DNA of 64,000 nt, from the NCBI GenBank assembly GCA_002304345.1, contig NEUU01000011.1:62001-126000 (forward strand), in the 5' to 3' direction. The position numbers were made by a program, and so were the translations under genes. Shown in pieces: positions 1-8,772 of the stretch (its first letter is position 1; the number at the start of each line of letters is the position of its first letter). The notes below the pieces were generated by a model. It did not search any database, was not told the DNA's origin, and worked only from the letters and a program-made list of their open reading frames with translations. This stretch comes from Verrucomicrobia bacterium Tous-C9LFEB (GTDB taxonomy: Bacteria > Verrucomicrobiota > Verrucomicrobiia > Methylacidiphilales > UBA1321).

Positions 1-368
1 TTGATAAAGAAGCTGGGACCGGGAGCGCCCCAATACACCTTTTCCTTGTTGGGCATGACCTCGGATCGGATTTGGTAACCACCGGGCGGGAGGTCGAGCG
101 AGATCGTAAACCCCGTACCATCCGGAACGATGATATCGGTCACGGGAGTTTGCTTGTCCGTGGTCAGGATGACATGGACCGGGAAAGCGTCCTCCTGCAC
201 AAACTTGATTTTCGAGGTATAACTGAAGGCGAAAGTGCCCTCCTGCTTACCGGGCTGCAACTTTCCAGTCGCCCCAAATTCAGCCGCGCGCGCTGGCATC
301 TGGACCGCAACCAGTGCGATCAAACCCAGACAAACTGTTACTGCCACCCCAAATAGCCATCTACCCAT
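1..368 (-). CDS. Exported protein of unknown function, C-terminus beyond the window
   Basis: The reverse strand reads from an ATG at 368-366 to the window edge with no stop, so about 122 residues of a longer protein are visible. The N-terminus MGRWLFGVAVTVCLGLIALV followed by AVQMPARA-AEF is a clear Sec signal peptide, with cleavage predicted after ARA near residue 28. The mature part begins EFGATGKLQPGKQEG and is rich in short beta-type segments such as TFAFSYTSKIKF and TPVTDIIVPDGTGFTISL, which suggests a small periplasmic or surface beta-sandwich domain. I do not recognise a family. It is divergent from the NADH dehydrogenase at 628, with about 260 bases of non-coding sequence between them. 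Confidence 0.6.
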   Translation of the reverse strand, partial: MGRWLFGVAVTVCLGLIALVAVQMPARAAEFGATGKLQPGKQEGTFAFSYTSKIKFVQEDAFPVHVILTTDKQTPVTDIIVPDGTGFTISLDLPPGGYQIRSEVMPNKEKVYWGAPGPSFFI

Positions 369-627
369 GGTCGCAAAACTAGGGGAAAAGTTCCCGCGCT
401 TCCAGAGCAAAAAGGGATTTAACACACGGGTCGGTGCATCAAATTTTTACTTGGCACCGGGGAGCCTTGGGTTTTGCAAGAAGCCTGCCCACAATCTTTT
501 CGGGGTGACGTCGCCCGAGGCAAAAGAACGGCAATCCTTTGGATCAGAATGCCCCGAGTGACGTCAGGCCCTTTTGATTGTCGACAGAGCCTGATTGAAA
601 TACGACGAACCGTAGGTAGTCTATAGC

Positions 628-1896
628 ATGGAAGCCAATGTGACCGCTGGTAAGGAGATTGTAGTGTTGGGGGCCGGGTTTGGGGGATTGACGTTTTGTC
701 AGAAGTTCGCGTCTGCGGGGGCGCATGTGACGTTGATTGACCGGCAGAATCATCATTTGTTTCAACCGCTGCTGTATCAAGTGGCGACGGCGGGTTTGTC
801 CCCGGCGGAAATCGCGCAGCCGGTGCGGTCCATTTTATCGGACAAGGAGAATGTCACGGTTCTGCTGGATGAGGTGTTGGGCTTTGATCTGGCGAAGAAA
901 GAAGTGGCGTTGAGTCACAAGACAATGCGGTACGATTATCTCGTGATCGCGTTGGGCGGGGTGACGTCTTATTTCGGTCATCCGGAGTGGGAGAAGTTCG
1001 CGCCGGGTTTGAAATCAATTGATGACGCGTTGCGGATTCGTCGCGAGATTTTATTGGCGTTCGAGCATGCGGAGCTGGAGACCGATCCGGAGCGGGTGAA
1101 GCAGTTGCTGACGATTGTGGTGGTGGGCGGTGGTCCGACAGGGGTGGAGTTGGCGGGAGCGTTCGCCGAGCTGGCGCGGCATGTGTTGCGGAGCGATTTC
1201 CGGCATATCGATCCGTCGAAAGCGCGGGTGGTGCTGGTGGAGGCGGGGCCGCGCATCCTGGGACATTTGCCGGAGGATTTGAGCGCGAGCGCGCAGCGAC
1301 AGCTGGAGGACCTCGGGGTGGAGGTGCGGACGTCGACGCGGGTGACGGATATTCACGCGGAAGGAATTCAACTGGGAGTGGAATACATCGCGGCGGCGAA
1401 CAAGATTTGGGCGGCTGGCGTGGGCGCGTCTCCCCTGACGGCGAAGCTGGGCGTGCCGCTCGACCGGGCAGGGCGAATCCAAGTGCAACCGGATCTGAGC
1501 GTGCCGGGTCACGCGGAGGTTTTTGCGGTGGGCGATGTCGCGACGATTATCGATGCGAATGGCCGGGTGGTGCCGGGAGTATCACCGGCGGCGATGCAGA
1601 TGGCGGGTCACGTGGCGCGGGAGATCGAGAATGAACTCGGCGGCGGCGAAGGCATTCGCGCGCGGTCGCCATTTGTGTATTGGGACAAGGGGACGATGGC
1701 GACCATCGGGCGTTCGGCAGCGGTGGCGATGATCGGGCCGGTGAAGTTCTCGGGTTTCATGGCGTGGTTGTCGTGGCTGTTCGTGCACCTGATTTTTTTG
1801 ATCGGGTTCAAGAACAAGTTCACGGTGATCGTGCAGTGGGCGTATTCGTATTTCGCGTATAAACGCGGGGCGCGATTGATCACGGGACTGCGATGA
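628..1896 (+). CDS. ndh: Type II NADH dehydrogenase (NDH-2)-like FAD oxidoreductase
   Basis: A 422-residue flavoprotein expected to pass electrons from NADH to quinone at the inner membrane without pumping protons. The FAD-binding Rossmann motif GAGFGG is at residues 15-20, and a second dinucleotide motif, VVVGGGPTGVELAG, lies near residues 163-176. The late FAD motif VFAVGDVATI is near residue 295. The C-terminus has the hydrophobic and aromatic segment FMAWLSWLFVHLIFLIGF followed by basic residues, which in NDH-2 enzymes anchors the protein to the membrane. The length fits the family. The gene stands alone, and the space downstream holds a composite repeat. A more general pyridine nucleotide-disulfide oxidoreductase is possible but less likely given the C-terminal anchor. 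Confidence 0.87.
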   Translation: MEANVTAGKEIVVLGAGFGGLTFCQKFASAGAHVTLIDRQNHHLFQPLLYQVATAGLSPAEIAQPVRSILSDKENVTVLLDEVLGFDLAKKEVALSHKTMRYDYLVIALGGVTSYFGHPEWEKFAPGLKSIDDALRIRREILLAFEHAELETDPERVKQLLTIVVVGGGPTGVELAGAFAELARHVLRSDFRHIDPSKARVVLVEAGPRILGHLPEDLSASAQRQLEDLGVEVRTSTRVTDIHAEGIQLGVEYIAAANKIWAAGVGASPLTAKLGVPLDRAGRIQVQPDLSVPGHAEVFAVGDVATIIDANGRVVPGVSPAAMQMAGHVAREIENELGGGEGIRARSPFVYWDKGTMATIGRSAAVAMIGPVKFSGFMAWLSWLFVHLIFLIGFKNKFTVIVQWAYSYFAYKRGARLITGLR

Positions 1897-1947
1897 GTTT
1901 GATGCGTGGGAAAATTGGTTTTGCTGATAGATGAGCGTTGCTTGGTC

Positions 1948-2050
1948 ACACACCCCGGCGCTGCACGCCACCCCTCTTGATAGAGGGGATTTCGGTTGTT
2001 GCGACTCATCGTTGCCGGAAGTCCCCGTCTGGAGAGCTTGCGTCCCGCCA
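1948..2050 (-). repeat. Family A composite inverted repeat, copy 1
   Basis: Read on the reverse strand, this stretch matches the element at 43975-44095: GGACGCAAGCTC, then GGGACTTCCGGCAACGA, then CCGAAATCCCCTC-TATCAAGAGGGG, then GCAGCGCCGGGGTGTGTG. It lies between two convergent genes (ndh ends at 1896, the SOUL-like gene ends at 2100). The CCCCTCT...AGAGGGG part can form a hairpin. No coding sequence is apparent inside it. Confidence 0.75.
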
Positions 2051-2099
2051 CATTCCGAGGTCCAGCGGGAATGTCCACCTTTCGCGATCGCGTTGTAGA

Positions 2100-2729
2100 T
2101 CAGTTGGCCGCTGGTGCGGAGCTGGTGGGCTCGGTGCTGGTGCTCGAACTGTTGAGAATGGGGACTTGCACTTCCTGAAGGAGCCAGAAGGAGGGCATCC
2201 AGGCGGGATTGCTGTAGTAGAGGACGCGGGGCGGACCGTTTTGGGTGAGGTTGTTTTGCTTGAGGTAAGTCTGGATTTCGGTGAGACCTTTTTTGAAATT
2301 CTCGAGCGTGTAGGCACCACGCAAGGCGTAGCAGGCGACGTTGACGGTCGGCTGATCGGTCATGGCCAATCCCTTTTCCTTGGGGAAGGCAAAATCTCTT
2401 TGCGTGTTGAGGATGAGGTGGACGAGCATCCGCGCCTTGGGCTGCGGCGGTTGGTTCAGCCAGTCGGGAAAGGTGACGACGATGGGCCAGCGGAGTTCGT
2501 TCTCGATGCTGGCGACGTAACGCGCTCCCTGACGAAAGCCGCGTTCCCAATCTTTTTCGACGGAGCCTTCGATCTCGGCTTCGATGGCGGGATAGCCGGG
2601 AATGGTGCGGACGACGATCTTGCCGGGTTCGACGTTGGGGAGAAAGTCGTCGGCGCGGAGGGACGGGTTCACCAGCGCTAGGAGGAGAATAGCGGCCGTG
2701 GACAGGAGAGACAGGGAACGTCGCATCAT
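2100..2729 (-). CDS. SOUL/heme-binding-like exported protein
   Basis: A 209-residue protein starting at the first of two consecutive ATG codons (2729 and 2726). The N-terminus MMRRSLSLLSTAAILLLALV followed by NPSLRA-DD is a signal peptide, so the product is probably periplasmic. The body resembles the SOUL heme-binding family: an early PGYPAIEAEIEG segment, a central VNVACYALRGAYTLENFKKG stretch, and a late PRVLYYSNPAWMPSFWLLQE segment that parallels the conserved tail of SOUL and GyrI-like domains. It follows the 62-residue membrane protein with a 1-base TAATG overlap and is probably translated by coupling. Heme binding is a family inference. No axial ligand can be assigned from sequence alone. 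Confidence 0.7.
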   Translation of the reverse strand: MMRRSLSLLSTAAILLLALVNPSLRADDFLPNVEPGKIVVRTIPGYPAIEAEIEGSVEKDWERGFRQGARYVASIENELRWPIVVTFPDWLNQPPQPKARMLVHLILNTQRDFAFPKEKGLAMTDQPTVNVACYALRGAYTLENFKKGLTEIQTYLKQNNLTQNGPPRVLYYSNPAWMPSFWLLQEVQVPILNSSSTSTEPTSSAPAAN

Positions 2730-2917
2730 TACCTCAGCGGATGTTTTTGACGCCAGAGCAGGTAGCCGCCGTAAGCGAGGGAGAGGAGCGCGGGAAGGAG
2801 AAAGGGCGGCCACGTGCTGAGCGCGAGGAGGTGGGGACGGAAGCCGAAGCCGAGGAGGAGCAGGAGCACGCCCAACACGAGGAAGAGGGCGGCGCCGTTG
2901 TGTTTGTGAGAGTTCAT
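2729..2917 (-). CDS. Small two-helix membrane protein
   Basis: A 62-residue protein, MNSHKHNGAALFLVLGVLLL through to WRQKHPLR, with two hydrophobic segments at about residues 9-25 and 35-54 and a basic C-terminus. The stop codon TAA shares one base with the ATG of the SOUL-like gene downstream, and fmt ends 33 bases upstream (2951), so the order of transcription is fmt, this gene, SOUL-like gene. I do not recognise a family. Its position suggests a partner or membrane anchor for the SOUL-like protein, but nothing in the sequence shows this. Confidence 0.6.
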   Translation of the reverse strand: MNSHKHNGAALFLVLGVLLLLLGFGFRPHLLALSTWPPFLLPALLSLAYGGYLLWRQKHPLR

Positions 2918-2950
2918 GGTTGGAGTTGACTCCCGGTTTCCCGATGATTC

Positions 2951-3892
2951 TTACTCGAGGATTGTGCCGATGGGGAGGGAGAACCCATTGGCGAACTCGG
3001 CGGCGGGCATGCGTTTCTTGCCTTCGAGTTGCACTTCGCGCAGGAGAAGTCCGCCTTCCTTCGCGGCGACGAGGATGCCGTGTTTGTCGACGCGGACGAT
3101 TTCGCCCGGAGCGCCTTTGGCGCGGCGGGAGATGATGGTTTGGAAAATCTTGAGCATGCGCTGGTCCTTGCCTTCGGGCACCCAGGTGTACGCGCCGGGC
3201 CAGGGGGTCATGCCGCGGATATGGCGGTCGATCTCGCGCTTGGGTTTGTTCCAATCGATGCGGCCGTCTTCCTTGCGGAGTTTCTTCGCGTAGCAGGATT
3301 TGGTTTCGTCCTGGGGAATGCGCGGGGCGGTGCCGTTCAGGACGAGCGGCAGGGCCTTGATGAGGCCGATGGCGCCGAGTTGGGCGAGTTTGTCGTGGAG
3401 GATTTCCGCGGTGTCGTGCGAGCGAATGGGCGTGCTTTCCTGCAGGAGGATGTCGCCGGTGTCGAGGCCTTCATCCATCCACATGATGGTGACGCCGCTT
3501 TCTTTTTCGCCTTCGCAAATGGCGGCGTGAATGGGGGAGGCGCCGCGGTACTTGGGCAGCAGCGAGGCGTGGATGTTGAGGCAGCCGTATTTCGGAAGGT
3601 TGAGAATCTCGCTGGTGAGAATCTGGCCGTAGGCGGCGACGACAATGACGTCGGGCTTGAGGTACTTGATCTGTTCGATGGAGGCCTTGGCCTTGATCTT
3701 GTCCGGCTGAAAAATTTTCAGGTGATGCTTGAACGCTTCCTGCTTGATCGGGCTGGGAGTGAGCTTCTGGTGCCGGCCAGTGGGGCGGTCGGGCTGGGTA
3801 ACGACGGCGAGCACGTCATGGTCCGGGTGGTTCACCAGGGCCGTGAGTGCAGGGATGCCGATTTCTCCAGTGCCGATAAAGACGATGTTCAT
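2951..3892 (-). CDS. fmt: Methionyl-tRNA formyltransferase
   Basis: A 313-residue enzyme that formylates the initiator Met-tRNA using 10-formyltetrahydrofolate. The start MNIVFIGTGEIGIPALTAL is the usual Fmt N-terminus; an in-frame extension upstream to 3937 is not needed. The formyltransferase core contains NIHASLLPKYRGASPIHAAI, where the Asn, the His and the SLLP-RGA loop are the conserved active-site signature, and later MDEGLDTGDIL with the catalytic Asp. The C-terminal domain begins near WNKPKREIDRHIRGMTPWPG and carries the tRNA-binding OB-like part. The usual partner def is not next to it here. It leads a reverse-strand run with the two small genes that follow. Confidence 0.96.
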   Translation of the reverse strand: MNIVFIGTGEIGIPALTALVNHPDHDVLAVVTQPDRPTGRHQKLTPSPIKQEAFKHHLKIFQPDKIKAKASIEQIKYLKPDVIVVAAYGQILTSEILNLPKYGCLNIHASLLPKYRGASPIHAAICEGEKESGVTIMWMDEGLDTGDILLQESTPIRSHDTAEILHDKLAQLGAIGLIKALPLVLNGTAPRIPQDETKSCYAKKLRKEDGRIDWNKPKREIDRHIRGMTPWPGAYTWVPEGKDQRMLKIFQTIISRRAKGAPGEIVRVDKHGILVAAKEGGLLLREVQLEGKKRMPAAEFANGFSLPIGTILE

Positions 3893-4129
3893 GCGTTCTA
3901 TTTCTATCGTGGGCTGCGCCAATTCCTCGGGTATCACCTCGACCCGACGGATTTACAACGTATCGAAGTTGAGGTCTTGCGCAAGTCGCAACGTCCAAAT
4001 GAGGCGTTTTTTTGATTTAGGTCTCTTTCGCATCCGGGTAGGATAAAAAGCCTGTTTGTTGTTTGTGAGAAGGTTCCTAAAAATCATTTGCCAGATGTGC
4101 GGACCCGCAGCATTGTGACTGCACCCAAC

Positions 4130-5725
4130 ATGAAGCGTTTTTTTCGCATTGTTCTGTTACTAATCCTCATCGTCGGCGGCGTGTGGTGGGTGACGAATCA
4201 TAAGGACTCCGCCTCGGGCTCCAAAGCGGACTTCAAGCCGGTCGGCACCTATACTCCGGTGACCGAAGCCCCCGTGTTGGCGAAGGACGTTCCGCTGTTG
4301 CAACAGGTCAATCGGGAGTATGTGCGCGTTTCGCAGGCGGTGATTCCCAGCGTGGTCAATGTGCTCGCCTCGCGACCGGCCCAGCCGTCAGTCGATCTAG
4401 ATGGCGTGCCGTTTATGCTGCCTTTCCCGCAAACACCGAATGCCCCGCAGACGCCGTCGCGTCCTGCGAAACCTGGCGCGAAGAAGAAAGCACCAACGTT
4501 GCCGAAAGAGCCTTCCGTCGGTTCCGGTGTGATCATCAGCAAGGAAGGGCACATCATCACGAATTGCCACGTTATCAAGGATGCCGATGATATCATCGTC
4601 TACTTGCACGACAATCGCCGGTACAAGGCGAAGTTGCTGGCTTCCGACGAACTCGCCGATGTGGCGGTGTTGAAGATCGAAGCGGACAATCTGCAGCCGC
4701 TGGCGTGGGGGGATTCCAGCACGGTGCAGATCGGTGAACAGGTTTTCGCGATTGGGAATCCGTTCGGCCTGAGCGAATCGGTCAGCCTCGGCATTGTCAG
4801 TGCCAAGGGCCGCAATCCGAGCCGGTTCACGACCGGGGCGAATTCGAACAGCTACGAGGATTTCATCCAGACCACGGCGGCGATCAATCCGGGAAATTCG
4901 GGCGGCGCGCTGGTGAATATCCAGGGCGAACTCATCGGCATCAACACGGCCATTCAATCCACCTCGCGCGGATTTCAGGGCATCGGGTTCGCCATCCCGA
5001 GCAATCTGGCGCGATTTGCTTTCGAGTCGTTGATCAAGAGCGGCAAGGTCACGCGCGGCTACTTGGGCGTGACGATTCAGGAGCTTAGCCCGAACGATTT
5101 GAAATTCTTCAAGCTCCAGACCGAAGCCGGGGCGCTCGTGACCGAGGTGGAACCGTCTTCGCCCGCGGGCAAGATCGGGTTGCAATCGGGCGACGTGATC
5201 GTTTCGTTCAATGCGTCGCCGGTGCGCGATCCGGCCGAGCTACGACTCGCGGTGTCGCAAACTCCCGTTGGCAAGGAAGTGCCGATCGGCGTCATTCGCG
5301 ATGGCAAACCGATGACATTCACATTCAAGGTCGCGGAGATGACCCCCGATGTGTTGAGCAAGCTGGATGCCCCGGCGGAGGAAGCGCCTACGGGACCAGC
5401 GGTGGAGACATTGGATAATTTTCTCGGCGCGTTGCATGTGGAGGATCTCACGCCCGCGAGTCGACGGACGCATAAGCTGAAGCCGACGGTGTCGGGGGTG
5501 TTGGTGACTTCGGTCGAGGAAGGTTCCACCGCGGAAGCGGAAGGGGTGCATCCCGGCGACGTGATCGAACAGCTTCGCATCGAGGGGCAATATGTCAGCA
5601 CCCCGGTGCCGGACGTGAAGGCATTCTATGCGCTGGGGCGCAAGCTGAAGAAGGATCAGGGCGTGCTGCTGCTGCTGCGCCGGGGCCGGATCACGACGTT
5701 TGTGTCGCTCACGCCGGAGTCGTAA
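4130..5725 (+). CDS. htrA: HtrA/Deg-family periplasmic serine protease with two PDZ domains
   Basis: A 531-residue envelope quality-control protease. The start chosen is the ATG at 4130 (MKRFFRIVLLLILIVGG), which gives a clean N-terminal membrane anchor; a TTG at 4088 would only add 14 polar residues. A proline-rich linker (residues about 90-125) precedes the trypsin-like domain. The catalytic triad is visible as His147 in TNCHVIKD, Asp177 in ADVAVLKIE and Ser257 in NPGNSGGAL. PDZ1 begins at TRGYLGVTIQEL near residue 310, and a shorter, diverged PDZ2 covers about residues 430-525 (SGVLVTSVEEGS, HPGDVI). The order protease-PDZ-PDZ matches DegP, DegQ and MucD. The gene is alone, with repeats downstream. 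Confidence 0.93.
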   Translation: MKRFFRIVLLLILIVGGVWWVTNHKDSASGSKADFKPVGTYTPVTEAPVLAKDVPLLQQVNREYVRVSQAVIPSVVNVLASRPAQPSVDLDGVPFMLPFPQTPNAPQTPSRPAKPGAKKKAPTLPKEPSVGSGVIISKEGHIITNCHVIKDADDIIVYLHDNRRYKAKLLASDELADVAVLKIEADNLQPLAWGDSSTVQIGEQVFAIGNPFGLSESVSLGIVSAKGRNPSRFTTGANSNSYEDFIQTTAAINPGNSGGALVNIQGELIGINTAIQSTSRGFQGIGFAIPSNLARFAFESLIKSGKVTRGYLGVTIQELSPNDLKFFKLQTEAGALVTEVEPSSPAGKIGLQSGDVIVSFNASPVRDPAELRLAVSQTPVGKEVPIGVIRDGKPMTFTFKVAEMTPDVLSKLDAPAEEAPTGPAVETLDNFLGALHVEDLTPASRRTHKLKPTVSGVLVTSVEEGSTAEAEGVHPGDVIEQLRIEGQYVSTPVPDVKAFYALGRKLKKDQGVLLLLRRGRITTFVSLTPES

Positions 5726-5767
5726 GCGCTACGCAGTGCTACCCCACGTTCTATCAAGACCCTCCGA

Positions 5768-5835
5768 CTGTAGGGCGACTCGGTGAGGTGTTAGCACACG
5801 GCATAGCCATGGCGTTTCACCGAAACGCCCTACAG
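5768..5835. repeat. REPIN-like palindrome, family R, copy 1
   Basis: CTGTAGGGCGACTCGGTGA at the left and TTTCACCGAAACGCCCTACA at the right are imperfect inverted copies of the same REP-like unit, separated by about 30 bases. The same unit TGTAGGGCG-TTCGGTGAA occurs at 15948-16066, 43787-43838 and 56854-56905, and as a degraded half near 17840-17875. Confidence 0.8.
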
Positions 5836-6043
5836 AAGACCACAATACCATTACGGGTTAGCCAATCCCTATCAAGAGGGGTGACGCGCAGCGCCGGGGT
5901 GCGTGTACTTAAAATACAACACGGAGTTGGAACTGAAATTCCTCTCAATTCCTTGTATTATCAAGGTTAATATCCTTAATTAGAAAAGCGATCTTAAAGA
6001 ACGCTTTTACTCGCTCACGGTTCTGGTAGTCTCTCTCGGCAGG
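5836..6043. other. Rest of the 5726-6043 intergenic region: family A fragment and AT-rich leader
   Basis: The space between the protease and the TPR gene is 318 bases. After the REPIN at 5768-5835 there is a truncated family A copy at 5866-5905 (CTATCAAGAGGGG ... GCAGCGCCGGGGTGCGTG). The next 100 bases are AT-rich and probably hold the TPR gene promoter. Possible hairpins there include AAGCG-ATCTTAAAGAA-CGCTT at about 5986-6006. I see no open frame worth calling. Confidence 0.5.
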
Positions 6044-8167
6044 ATGGATCTTTCCACACAAGCGGGGCAGGAAATTTTGTCGGACATCGAGCGGAATACG
6101 AGCTCAGTCCGGGGGTGGCGCAACTTGATGTTGCTGTGTTTTGACCAGAAAGATATTGAGACCTTCAAGACGCTGCAGATCATTTGCGACGGGTTGGATA
6201 AACTCTTCGATCAAAAGAAGCAGGAAGCCAAAAAGGAATTCGAAGCGGCGGTCAAGGCCATCCGCGAATCCAAGCTGAAGGCGGGACAGCGGCGGTTGCC
6301 GAACCCGATCATCACGGCGATTCCGTTGACCGATGTGCAGCGGGTGACGTTCATCAAACTGGCCCGGACGCCCAATGCCTCCCTGCTGCTCGACAAGGTG
6401 GCGCAATTTTATCTCGAGGACTGGAATCTGCCCGAGTGCGCGCAAAAGCATCTCGAGCGTGCGTTGAATTTCGAGCCTGAGGACCAGCATGTGATGGACT
6501 CGCTGGCGAAGGCGGTGGAAGCGCTGGCGCGGTCGATTCCCGCCATGCAACCAACGTCCGTCACCGCTCCCTCTCCCGAGCACGCGCGGGTGTCGTTCAA
6601 TGACACGATGCGCATCAAGTTGCCCACGCTTCTGCGCAAGGCCTCGGGTCCGCTCCCGGCGGAGCGTTCGCAGACGCTGCTGAAGCATCACATCGATCAC
6701 CTGAATGAAAAGCAGGCGTCGCGTGGACAGCAGGCCGGATTCAAGACGGCCAATCTCGGTTCGTTGCATCAGCAATTGCGCACGCTGCAATCGAAGATCG
6801 AGATGATCGAAAAGCGGACGCATCACGAACCGCCCGTCATCAAACCGAAGGAGAAGCTGGAACCGAAGCGGACGTCGCAGATCGAGCTGCCCTTGCGCGC
6901 ACCCGAGACGCAATCGCCCGCCGAACTGATTTCGCACAGCCTTGCGGCGGTGCACGAAGGTCATCTCGACGAGGCGGCGTCGCTCTGTCGCCGCGCGCTG
7001 GAGCTGAATCCCGATCAGCCGCTGGTCTGGCACACATGGGCGACCATTGGTCTGGGCTATTTTGAAGAGCGCGAGATGGACAAGGCGATCACGGCGTTCA
7101 ACGAGGCGTTGCGCCTCGAGCCGAACGCGGTGGAGTCGTGGTTCAACATGGGCGTGGCTTACTCCGAGAAAGGCGATATCGAGGGGGCCTTGCGTTGTTA
7201 TCTCCGCTCGCTCTTCCTCTCGCCGGAGAATCCCAAGGTGCGGTGCAATCTCGGAGCGGTTTATTTTCAGAACAGCCAGTTCGATCACGCGGAGCAATGT
7301 TTCCGCGCGGCCATCGGCATCGACGCCACCTATGCGCGCGCGTGGGATAATCTCGGTGCGACGCTGAGCGCCAAGGGAAAGCTGGACGAGGCGGTGGCCG
7401 CGTGCCGAAAGGCGGTCGAGATTAAACCGGATTACGCGGAAGCGTGGTTCAAACTCGGCACGATCCTGTTCCAGATGGAGCAGGCCGACGAGGCGCAAAA
7501 GGCCTTCGAGCAGGCGGCGGAGTTGCGTCAGGATTTTCCGGCGACTTTCGTTTATCTCGCCATGCTCGATGCGCGGCGCGGGAAGTTCGAGGAGGCCGAG
7601 ATCGCCTGCAAGAAGTTCACGTTCCTCGGCGGCGTCCCCGGTCTCGACTGGATGGCCTGGCAGGAATTGGCCCTCGCGGGATTGCAGGCGAACCGGATCG
7701 AGGAAGCGTTGGCCGCAGCGAGCCGCGCCACGGAATTGCAGCCCGACGAGCCGGAACCGTGGTTCACCCAGGGCGTCGCGCAACATCACGCGGGCCGTTA
7801 TGCGGAGGCGGAAAATGCCTACGCGCATTGTGTGACCATCAAGCCGACGATGGCGGCGGCCTGGTATAATCTAGGTGTGATCCGGCTGGAATTGAAGAAT
7901 CTGGTGCCAGCGGTGGAAGCCATGGAGCATGCGGTGCAGTTGGAAGCCGCGAATCCACAGGCGTGGTATCATCTGGGCCGGGTGCGTGAAGCCTTGGGGC
8001 AGGTCGAGCCGGCCGTTGCGGCGTACCGGAAGGCCGTCGATCTGGATGCGTCATTGGTGGACGCGTGGCAGAATCTCGGCGCGCTGCTGGAAAATGCGGG
8101 CCGTCACGACGAAGCGGAGGCGGCGAAGCAAAACGCCCTCTTGGCCCTGCATCCACAACAAGCGTGA
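6044..8167 (+). CDS. Large TPR-repeat protein
   Basis: A 707-residue soluble protein with no signal peptide or membrane segment. Residues about 1-170 are helical and not clearly repetitive. Residues 180-300 are charged and of low complexity, with a KPKEKLEPKRTSQIELP stretch. From about residue 305 to the end there are about eleven tandem tetratricopeptide repeats with the usual A-x-x-W/Y-x-x-L/N-G and DEA-x-x-x-Y/F-x-x-A spacing, for example AWDNLGATLSAKGKLDEAV and AWFKLGTILFQMEQADEAQ. TPR arrays bind partner proteins, so this is probably a scaffold. No neighbour names the partner. It is monocistronic and ends just before the convergent ChrA gene. Confidence 0.85.
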   Translation: MDLSTQAGQEILSDIERNTSSVRGWRNLMLLCFDQKDIETFKTLQIICDGLDKLFDQKKQEAKKEFEAAVKAIRESKLKAGQRRLPNPIITAIPLTDVQRVTFIKLARTPNASLLLDKVAQFYLEDWNLPECAQKHLERALNFEPEDQHVMDSLAKAVEALARSIPAMQPTSVTAPSPEHARVSFNDTMRIKLPTLLRKASGPLPAERSQTLLKHHIDHLNEKQASRGQQAGFKTANLGSLHQQLRTLQSKIEMIEKRTHHEPPVIKPKEKLEPKRTSQIELPLRAPETQSPAELISHSLAAVHEGHLDEAASLCRRALELNPDQPLVWHTWATIGLGYFEEREMDKAITAFNEALRLEPNAVESWFNMGVAYSEKGDIEGALRCYLRSLFLSPENPKVRCNLGAVYFQNSQFDHAEQCFRAAIGIDATYARAWDNLGATLSAKGKLDEAVAACRKAVEIKPDYAEAWFKLGTILFQMEQADEAQKAFEQAAELRQDFPATFVYLAMLDARRGKFEEAEIACKKFTFLGGVPGLDWMAWQELALAGLQANRIEEALAAASRATELQPDEPEPWFTQGVAQHHAGRYAEAENAYAHCVTIKPTMAAAWYNLGVIRLELKNLVPAVEAMEHAVQLEAANPQAWYHLGRVREALGQVEPAVAAYRKAVDLDASLVDAWQNLGALLENAGRHDEAEAAKQNALLALHPQQA

Positions 8168-8248
8168 CCAGCATCAGAGCAACGGCTCATACCACTTCCC
8201 AACGAGAAGTGGATGATAAATGTGTTTGCCCTGGGAGCAAAAAAGGAT

Positions 8249-8770
8249 TTACCGCAACAGAATGAATCCCGCCACGCCACCAACCAAAATCAGGATCGCG
8301 GGATTCATCTTCCTGCCATAGTAGAGCACCGCAAAAACCGCCGCCGCAATCAGGACCGTGATCCAGTTAATGATCGCCGTATGCGCAATCGCCACGATGC
8401 CCGCGCCCATGAGCCCCACCACCACCGGAGCCATGCCACGCTGCACCGCCAGTCGCCATGGACTGTCCTTGAAGTAATCCCAGATGCGCGTCGTGGCGAG
8501 AGTGATCAGGCTGCACGGCAGGAAGAAGCCGACAAAGGCCAGCAACGCGCCCGCGTAACCGTGTACGTGGTAACCGATGACGGAGACCATGAGCATGTTC
8601 GGGCCGGGGGCGAGTTGGCCCAAACTATAGATATCCCGGAATTGGTCCGGCGTGAGCCAGCCGAATTGCGTGACCGTGAGCGCCTTCATCTCGGGCAGGA
8701 TGGCGGTGCCACCCCCGACCGCGAGGACCGAGAGCAGTGCGAAGACGCCGAGGAGTTGGAGCAGTACCAT
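8249..8770 (-). CDS. chrA: Chromate transporter family protein, second half (short-chain ChrA)
   Basis: A 173-residue membrane protein of the CHR family, single-domain form. The signature GGTAILPEM lies near residues 19-27, followed by the SLGQLAPGPNMLM motif near 50-62, typical of ChrA domains (family pattern QLAPGP). About five hydrophobic segments follow. It begins two bases after the stop of the other half (8773), with a strong GGGAGGGG ribosome-binding site. The family pumps chromate out, often in exchange for sulfate. The two-gene arrangement is a known form in which the two proteins work together. The substrate could be another oxyanion. Confidence 0.85.
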   Translation of the reverse strand: MVLLQLLGVFALLSVLAVGGGTAILPEMKALTVTQFGWLTPDQFRDIYSLGQLAPGPNMLMVSVIGYHVHGYAGALLAFVGFFLPCSLITLATTRIWDYFKDSPWRLAVQRGMAPVVVGLMGAGIVAIAHTAIINWITVLIAAAVFAVLYYGRKMNPAILILVGGVAGFILLR

Positions 8771-8772
8771 GG

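Noticed and set aside
594..622. Promoter TTGAAA-N17-TAGTCT upstream of ndh
   Set aside because: The -10 match is poor and too close to the start codon to support a call.
6104..7828. Long reverse-strand open frame opposite the TPR gene
   Set aside because: The forward frame has clear TPR repeats. The reverse frame is Arg/Leu-rich without motifs, as expected for a shadow in GC-rich DNA.
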